A model generated the notes under the pieces. The model made no database searches. It saw only the letters and a program-made list of their open reading frames with translations, and was not told the DNA's origin. The translations under genes were made by a program, and so were the position numbers. 64,000 bases of DNA, from assembly GCA_902702965.1 (NCBI GenBank), contig CACRXP010000010.1, forward strand, positions 2,294,439 to 2,358,438, read 5' to 3'. How positions within the stretch are numbered: position 1 is the stretch's first letter; every line of letters starts with the position of its first letter. This stretch comes from Spirometra erinaceieuropaei. Taxonomy: Eukaryota > Platyhelminthes > Cestoda > Diphyllobothriidea > Diphyllobothriidae. This document shows positions 57,986-64,000 of the stretch, one piece after another.

Positions 57986-58975
57986 ATTAGCATGATCGGG
58001 CTTTGGAAATGAAGACCGTTCACCTTCATTCAACTTAGTCAGGAAGGACGCGCACTTGTAAGTCTTCTATTCCAAGATGACAGTAAACGCCTCACCGTAA
58101 GCGTTTCTAAGCGACGTGATGGCATATTATGGGTATCCGATGCATGCACACGGACCGTCTTCATTCTCGCACATTTCTTAATGTTTTTCTATTCCTCCGT
58201 GGTCGCCGCGCACTAATCCTAGTAGCGTTGAAAAGCTGTATGATGACGTACGCGGTAGGCTTTCCTCTTTCAAGTTCCGTTCGTAGTTGAGGGCTTCCCA
58301 GATTACAAATGTGTGGACATGTTCAGCAAGGATCGTAACTCTGAGAAGCGGCAATGTCAAGGCATCCTTCGCCCGTGGAAGTTTGATAGCCTTAGTAGGA
58401 TTGCAGAAGATGAGTTCAGCTGAATTGTAAGTTCTTTCAATAGCGCATCTCAATCGCCGCTTGATGGTATTAGAGATGTTGTCGCGCTTGAAGGGTAAGG
58501 ATATTAAAACGGGCTTTCTCGGAACAGATTGCTCCGTCAATTTTGGCCGTAAAGTGTTGCTGTACTTTTCGATGAATCGTGCTGGATATCCCCGTTTAAG
58601 CAAGGCTGTTTTGAGGCAAGAAATTTCATCATCCAGCCTTTCAAAAGAGCAAATGTTTCTTGCTTTTTGGAATAGAGTATAAACCAAATTTCGCTTTCGT
58701 TGTATCGGTACAAAGCTCAAGAAATGCAGGTATTGGCCTTTCCATGTACCTTTGTGGAAACCAGATCGCCTTATTGAACCATCTTCCTGTCTAGTCATGA
58801 GGACATCCAGGAAAGAAAGCTTGTTGCACTGCTCCTTTTCCATTGTGAATCTAATCTTAGGATGGAGACCGTTCATGGCAACAAGCAGGTCTTCGGCTTC
58901 ATCGTCGTTATCAACAATAGCAAAAATGCCGTCTACACAGCTTTTGTGCAGTGTTTTCCTATTCAGCACTCCCTA
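57925..58975 (-). mobile_element. Penelope-like element: RT C-terminal half plus tail (second family)
   Basis: The minus frame 58969-58178 starts inside the RT: CVDGIFAIVDNDDEAEDLL, in which YVDD is expected and one catalytic Asp is changed to Gly. SFLDVLMTRQEDGSIRRSGF, FVPIQRKRNLVYTLFQKARN and KRGYPARFIEKY follow. The C-terminal part (VTILAEHVHTFVIWEALNYE) lies where other copies carry GIY-YIG. The frame is open for about 263 residues. It differs clearly from the 52780 copy, so at least two Penelope lineages are present. Confidence 0.8.
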
Positions 58976-59924
58976 CTTTGCTATCTTTTTTCCTGGAAAG
59001 TAGTTGCAAGCAAAAAATAGTAACAGAGAGAGGGGGAATTGAAATGACCATCTCTGAATTAGTTGCCGTCATCAAACAACCGTTTCACAGGTCAGTAGGA
59101 GCCTAGGTGTGAGTGCTATCTGTTAGCGCTAGAGTGTTCAAGCGAAATGTTCTTTTGCTTGAGTAGCAGAAAAGGACGATTTGGTTTGGATTGGAGGTTC
59201 GGGTTTATAGACCTAGTCGGTCGGTATGCAGGGATCAGCACTCAGCGGTGGACAAGGATTGCTGACGAAACTGCTTTTATAACAATTCAATTTCCCCGCT
59301 AATGGATGGTGGGTGGTGGTTATTCGGAAGAATTTTAGGGTAGGACACGGGGATAAGATACTCTCCCCGGTAATAAAGACATACTTGTATTAAACTCCAG
59401 GGAGATGGGGGTTAGGGTTAAAGTTAAGTTTAGGGATTTAGCGTAAGGCCACCTATGCTGTGGAAATGGGTTCCTTTTCACACTCCATTCCCGTTTCCAC
59501 TTTTCGTATGGTAGATAATTTATGAAAAAGCCCCCCCCCCACACATTCCGGCTTTAATTCCGTTTTTCAGAACGGCCTAAACAGATCCGCCGTTGACAGA
59601 TCTTGGAAACGTGGCCCCACTGACACGAACCCCTAACCCTAAAGCCTAAGACCCCCGAAAACTTAAAACCTAACTTTAGCCTGACAACTAAGCCCTCCCC
59701 TCCCCTCCCCCCCCTTAACATACTAACTCTGCCGGCCGTTAACGCAACTAACCCGCGACTGCCCCATGCTCCATAAACCGAAAATTTCCACAAAAATAAC
59801 ACGTCTACTGGAGGCGAAGCCAGTACAAAATTTTATAAGGCTGCGAAAATGTGGGGCCGCGTTCCCTATCCTCATCCCAAGTCGTTTCCTCATAATCTCC
59901 AAAGATGCAGCATTTCAATGGTAA
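58976..59924. other. No gene; SINE tail trace and telomere-like stretches
   Basis: A SINE tail trace ('gaaatgaccatctctga') lies near 59040. TTAGGGTTA-like units sit at 59408-59430 and CCCTAACCCTAAAGCC at 59630-59648. Homopolymer C runs occur near 59528 and 59700. Overlapping frames are composition effects. Confidence 0.5.
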
Positions 59925-60485
59925 TGTTGCTATAATATCGCAAAGGACTTGAAGAAGGAGACACGATCGCTGGGACAAGAGCTTCATTAGCCTGACGTTT
60001 CGGATTCATCCTCAAACCCATCATCAGAAACAAAAGCAGATACGGCTGGTTCATGCACAAGGGGCTGCAGTATTTATAGGATGCAGTCGCCATGCTACCT
60101 CATGCCTATGAATATTCACGGCTCCCCCCATCCCCCTCTCTTGATCAGGCATCGTTGCACTTTGTGTGCTGACTGCCTGATGGCCGACATTTGCGTCATA
60201 ATTGCTGCAATTTCATCACGTGCGTTGGATGTTGGTGTGAAGATTGCTCGTCCTTCTGATCCACCGCCTCTGGTGTTGGGAAGAGTGCTCACCTGTGCCC
60301 TCCCGCGTGGATAATTACTCCGCCTAGGCGAAGTCTCAGCACCGAGTATGGAAGGGGAAGGTCATTGCACTTGTTAATGGACTGGGGGCTAGTGAACCAA
60401 GAATCAAGCAGCTCGTGGCTCATGCGGTTGTCACCTCTTGCGAGAATTTCAGCCTCGTCGAATTTGAATGTGGGGCCGGTCAGAC
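59925..60485 (-). mobile_element. Penelope-like element 3' part: end of GIY-YIG domain and tail
   Basis: The minus frame near 60475-60330 reads PTFKFDEAEILARGDNRMSH, ELLDSWFTSPQSINKC and PLPYSVLRLRLGG. It continues into the same tail as at 50130-50515 (Ala-Cys-rich 'gaatattca' block near 60110) and the hammerhead-like motif at 59994-60027. The 5' side is cut at about 60485 inside the domain. Confidence 0.8.
59989..60032 (-). ncRNA. Hammerhead-ribozyme-like motif in Penelope-like tail
   Basis: On the minus strand: CTGATGA (60027-60021), stem II GGGTTT...AATCC (with one G-U pair), GAAA, C-G and UC ending at 59994. Flanking GTTT/AGGC pair with wobble. The core matches the consensus. Confidence 0.6.
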
Positions 60486-60653
60486 AACGGTTGGTAGACT
60501 GGATTGAGCAAGGCGAAGGCGAGGTCCCTGTCATACGGGACCGGTGGGAAAGGGGGGTTTTATGGGTGGGGTAATTGGAGAACCCGTAGGAGAATAAGTT
60601 AAAAAATAACAAAAAGTTATGGTTTAGAAAGTACATAATAAAATTCTTCTGAG

Positions 60654-60889
60654 GTGAAAAAGCGCCGAAAATTCAAAAAGAAGCCTTTCATGTGTGGCTC
60701 AGCCTGCGGAAGACGGCGGCGGAAAGAGATAGGTCTAGCTGACAAGGCGCCCCTCGTAACCAATAGCTGCAAGGTTCCAAAGGCCAAGGTCATTCCGCTA
60801 AAGCTGCCCCAGAAAATACGACACGTGATGATGAATCCTCGTGAAATACCAACGGCAAGTAGATCGCTGGACAGTGAATCCCAAGAGCG
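60654..60889 (+). CDS. Putative exon of an unrecognised gene (basic region)
   Basis: It follows TTCTTCTGAG and ends before GTAAGT, with an open frame throughout: VKKRRKFKKKPFMCGSACGR then RRRKEIGLADK...VIPLKLPQKIRH...SLDSESQER. The very basic N-terminal part could be a nuclear or nucleic-acid-binding segment, but no domain is recognised. The phase (two bases of an Arg codon left over) fits the next exon. No start codon is in the exon, so upstream exons should exist. Confidence 0.45.
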
Positions 60890-60980
60890 GTAAGTATTAA
60901 TGTAGAATGCATAAGAGGCAGAGGACTGAATCCCTATTTATTAATTTGTTCAATAATTGTCGAACGTTTCCCACTTATAG

Positions 60981-61093
60981 AACACAGACAGCAAAGAAGG
61001 CATGTAAGGCGGCTCTGCAAGTTAATAAGCCATCCGAGATCGCACAGATCCTGGATATTATGCAGTCCCCAAAATTAGTGCAATATTTACAAG
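60981..61093 (+). CDS. Putative following exon of the same unrecognised gene
   Basis: It follows the acceptor CCACTTATAG and ends before GTAAAC. Joined in phase to 60889 it reads RTQTAKKACKAALQVNKPSE then IAQILDIMQSPKLVQYLQ, a helical-looking segment. The intron would be 91 nt. No family recognised. Later exons were not found within the window. Confidence 0.4.
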
Positions 61094-61179
61094 GTAAACG
61101 AGTCCTGGCGGCGGAAGTTAGATGTCGCAGGCCGTTCTGGCCTACACCGGCCCAAGGCATCCAACCCAACTCCTAGGTC

Positions 61180-61720
61180 TAAGTACACTGACCTTGAAGC
61201 CGCGTAATGATTAAGGTAAAACGAAAAGCCAACCGTACTGATCGCCGCATGCCCGCCAACCCGCGGGACGCCGGGGCAGGCAAAGTTAGCCGATTGGGTG
61301 CCCGTGGTAGTGCTAACGCAAAACCCGACAAAAAAAGCAAACGGCAAGCGGCCTTAGAAGACCATACAGGAAGCCAGCGACCCGGTTCGACGTCTATACG
61401 GGTAAGCCAGAAAGGCAAGTGCAGCCCCTGAAGTTTTGGGGGGGGGTTGGAGGGTGACATGGTGTGCGCTGCAGCAGACCGATAAGCAAGTAGAAATGGA
61501 AGGTGCACTGACGGGGCAGACCTGCACCGATCAAATGCACCCAACGCCTACGCGCCTAGCCAACCCACACGGAAACCGCACAGAACGCGATATGGGAGGT
61601 CCCGCAGAAAGCCGAAAACGGCATCTACAATATAGGGCATTTCGTTTAATCTGTGGCTGGGAGGGCAATGGCCGTGGTCGAATTCCACTACAACCAGCTG
61701 AAGGCAAAGTCAAGTAAACA
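61180..61720. other. Unassigned stretch with overlapping open frames
   Basis: Open frames at 61207-61431 (+), 61436-61717 (+) and 61544-61179 (-) overlap. The first plus frame is very basic (IKVKRKANRTDRRMPANPRD) and could belong to the putative gene just upstream, but no clean splice link is seen. Confidence 0.3.
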
Positions 61721-61989
61721 TAGCTGGAGTACCTAACCGTAGTAACGTAGCAAGCGTGCTAAGCGGCTGATGAGCGGAGATGTGAACATGAGCAATAACA
61801 TGAAGGACTTTACAGCATAACCGCCCTTCCTTCGTCCAGTTGTAAGCTGTAAGTATACGCAGGAGGTATGGCAATGGCAAAACAGCAGCAGACAAGGTTT
61901 CCCAAAGCAAGATCGAATGCATTACACCCCCGTGCGGCCGACACGGTTGAAATATGTAACCTAGTATAAGCATGCCTACTGATAGGAAG

Positions 61990-62760
61990 CAAGTACGTCA
62001 GCAACGTTAACTCACAATCCCAAACTACGAACATTTGTCCCACCGTGTGGCCGGATCTCGTCGAATGAGCCGCAACTTGAGAGTTGGCGTAATTTCCCCA
62101 CACGGCTGCAGCGTATTCGGTCATTCTCGTTCGGAACTGTCTTCTGCTTTCTCCGACGGAGTTGCTATGTCCGCAACTGCACCAGATCCGATAAACGACT
62201 CCCGACATTTCTTGCCGTGGCAGTGGGTCTTTCGGTTTCATTACCTGACGCCAGATGGTTGCCTCCGGTCCATGTGCAACTCCAACCTAAAATGGTGCGA
62301 GAAGGCGGTCGACAGCTTCGGAAACGTTCTTGACATGAGGAAACGCTTGTTAGATGTGACAACTGCGTGAGCCTTTCCATACTCTGTCCTGAGACTTCGC
62401 CTAGGCGGAGTAATTAGCCAGGGTCGATGCGTCAGATGGTCGAACAATCATCACACCAACATCCAACGCACGTGATGAAATTGCGACAATTAACGACGCG
62501 AAAGTCGGTTGTCAAGCCATTAACACACCACGTGCAACGATGCCTGATCAAGAGGGGAGGATGGGGGGAGCCGTGAATATTCATAGGCATGAGGTAGCAT
62601 GGCGACTGCATCCTATAAATACTACAGCCCCTTATGCATGAACCTGCCGTATCTGCTTTTGTCTTTGATGATGGGTTTGAGGGTAAATCTGAAATGCCAG
62701 GCTAATGAAGCTCTTGTCCCAGCGATCGGGTCTCCTTCTTTTAGACTGTTACTTGGGACT
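61990..62760. mobile_element. Penelope-like element, head-to-head halves
   Basis: Minus 62241-62045: KPKDPLPRQEMSGVVYRIWC, SNSVGESRRQFRTRMTEYAA, NSQVAAHSTRSGHT, a GIY-YIG start with the YVGETGR strand altered to SVGESRR. From about 62345 the plus strand carries the later part ('gtgacaactgcgtgagcc', then PYSVLRLRLGG-like sequence) and the common tail to 62760, with a degenerate hammerhead-like motif at 62664-62698. The join at about 62340 inverts the element. Confidence 0.75.
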
Positions 62761-62869
62761 CGCCTCTTCGCTTCTATTAGATATGTAAAAGTCTACATGC
62801 TCTATGTAACGTCGAGTAGGCCCTTGGCAACTATAGGGAGTATGATCACATATAACTTGTGGTAGTTTC

Positions 62870-63060
62870 TGGAATGATCAATAGGTTGAATGGTGGTAGA
62901 GGGGTTTTACGGGTGGGGCAACAAGCAGGACGAAGAGCAGGCGGAATGCAAGGAAACACAGATAATAACTAAATTACTGTCGAGCGTCTTATTGTATGCT
63001 GTCGTATGGCAAAGAAAGGGAGCGCGATAATGCGAAAAATAGACAAAACGCAATTTTCAG
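62870..63060 (-). repeat. Dispersed repeat R2 (partial, inverted)
   Basis: The reverse complement matches 35860-36010 ('gccatacgacagcatacaat', 'agacgctcgacag', 'cctgcttgttgccccacccg' region). Confined to the upstream part of the family. Confidence 0.6.
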
Positions 63061-63425
63061 AATTGACCGATTTTAAATAATCCCCCCACTGGCAAGTTTG
63101 CATTCAGTCAGGAAGCCAAGGATCCTTTACCTAATAGGAATGGTTAGTAATAAGTGATGTTTGCCGTCACACGGAATTTTAGTGTGCATGTTAAAGTAGT
63201 CAGCTAGGTGGGTTTCGCACCCTACCGTTACCTAGGTCCTTTCGTCGAAAAATTTTTGGTCCATTTAAAGGAGGCTTTTCATGTTTACTTTACGTTCGAT
63301 TTACTAAGTCACAAGTACTATCTGAGCATCTGCTCATCTATTCAGCACTGCAGCAACAATAGGACGTTCAGTGGGCACTTATAATATTGAGGAGATGAGG
63401 CGATCACAGGAACCATGTTTTTACT
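63061..63425. other. No gene recognised
   Basis: No coding, RNA or repeat feature identified. Confidence 0.35.
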
Positions 63426-63426
63426 G

Positions 63427-63469
63427 GCCTGACGTTTCGAGAGCAAACAAGCTTCCATCATCGGAGGTG
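63427..63469 (-). ncRNA. Hammerhead-like motif, one core change
   Basis: Minus strand: CCGATGA (63464-63458; U4 changed to C), stem II GGAAGC...GCTCTC with one mismatch, GAAAC and GTC ending at 63431. The sequence beyond the cleavage site (AGGCCAGTAAA) is like that at 54025, so it belongs to the same Penelope-like tail family. Confidence 0.5.
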
Positions 63470-63589
63470 GGTTGCGTACGGCACGTCACAGTATTCAAGG
63501 GTTTTTCCTCATGCTGGCGTGTCACTGACTTCTAGCACGTTGTCGATTGTTGTCTTGGTGCAGCAGGCACCGAAGCCATGCAAAATGGT

Positions 63590-63715
63590 TGCCTCTAACA
63601 CTAATCCTAATCCCTGACCCTAACCCCCCATCTCCAATCCCTAACTGTAAGGCCTAGCCGTAACCCCTCATCCTAACCCTAACCATAACCCCTAGATCCT
63701 AGCCCCAACCCCAAC
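63590..63715. repeat. Degenerate telomere-like (CCCTAA)n repeats
   Basis: About 120 bp of irregular CCCTAACCC, CCTAATCC and CCCTGACCC units. Strongly diverged, so an old interstitial array rather than a chromosome end. Confidence 0.8.
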
Positions 63716-63824
63716 AATATTGTGTAAATCAGGTGGGGCTATATATGATCGCAGATCATTGCCTGGGATTATGAGTCAATATTCATGACGTACTTGTTTG
63801 CTGTCAGTAGACGTCTTTAATGTT

Positions 63825-64000
63825 AGGGGGCGCTCACCGATCGTTCATACGGAACTCACTCGTTCCGTTGTGCCTTAAGGGCTCTCTCTCGAGCCCAACC
63901 AGCAGCCGCACAGCGGCGCATGATATATAGGCAGAATGATATTACCGACAAAGAAGCCAGTCTCCCTTGTCTTTGTCGGTAATAGCATTCTGCCTAGACT
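63825..64000. mobile_element. SINE-family pieces in tail-to-tail arrangement at the window end
   Basis: 63825-63915 is the head module in minus orientation ('cgctcaccgatcgttc', 'gagcccaaccagcagccgc'). 'gcagaatgatattaccgaca' (about 63934) is then mirrored by 'tgtctttgtcggtaatagca' and 'ttctgcct' (63968-63996), a palindrome of two opposed tails. It may continue beyond the window. Confidence 0.65.

Noticed and set aside
1..64000. CRISPR arrays, operons, bacterial promoters or phage genes
   Set aside because: No regularly spaced repeats with unique spacers, and spliced genes and eukaryotic retroelements throughout.

Overview
This window is eukaryotic: repeat-rich, intron-rich, without operons, and with two short N-filled assembly gaps. 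The mix of interspersed repeats (CR1/RTE-like LINEs, GIY-YIG Penelope-like elements, a tRNA-derived SINE, Tc1/mariner-type MITEs and a Ty3/gypsy remnant), together with compact tetraspanin introns next to large repeat-filled introns, suggests a flatworm, probably a large-genome cestode or trematode. That assignment is inference; no species-diagnostic gene was identified.

Two host genes can be rebuilt exon by exon, both on the minus strand. The first is a complete ten-exon actin-related protein 3 (ARP3) gene at 17165-3749. It encodes 419 residues, and all nine introns are GT-AG with matching phase. Its introns hold an antisense RTE-like LINE, a CR1-like LINE tail, a MITE, SINE fragments and one gap. 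The second is a six-exon tetraspanin gene at 40582-36973 (208 residues) with four membrane segments, a CCG-type large loop, and introns ranging from 42 nt to about 1.7 kb. A possible third gene is represented by two phase-compatible exons at 60654-61093 (+) of unknown function.

Layout: 1-3.7 kb is flank with a MITE copy and a SINE; 3.7-17.2 kb is ARP3; 18.3-28.6 kb is a LINE graveyard with a striking inverted repeat carrying hammerhead-ribozyme-like motifs (24.9-25.3 kb); 28.6-36.9 kb is poorly identifiable, with several dispersed repeat families and a gap; 37-40.6 kb is the tetraspanin; 42.3-48.7 kb is a LINE interrupted by a Penelope-type segment, a long dispersed repeat, a local tandem duplication and a self-nested MITE; 49-54 kb is SINE and Penelope-like elements; 55.2-57.3 kb is an internally deleted gypsy element; 57.3-59 kb is a second LINE/Penelope junction; 59.9-64 kb is more Penelope-like copies, telomere-like repeats and SINE pieces.

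Host genes and repeats do not form a pathway. ARP3 would nucleate branched actin as part of the Arp2/3 complex, and the tetraspanin would organise membrane microdomains. The most unusual content is the set of hammerhead-like motifs linked to Penelope-like tails and to the inverted repeat.
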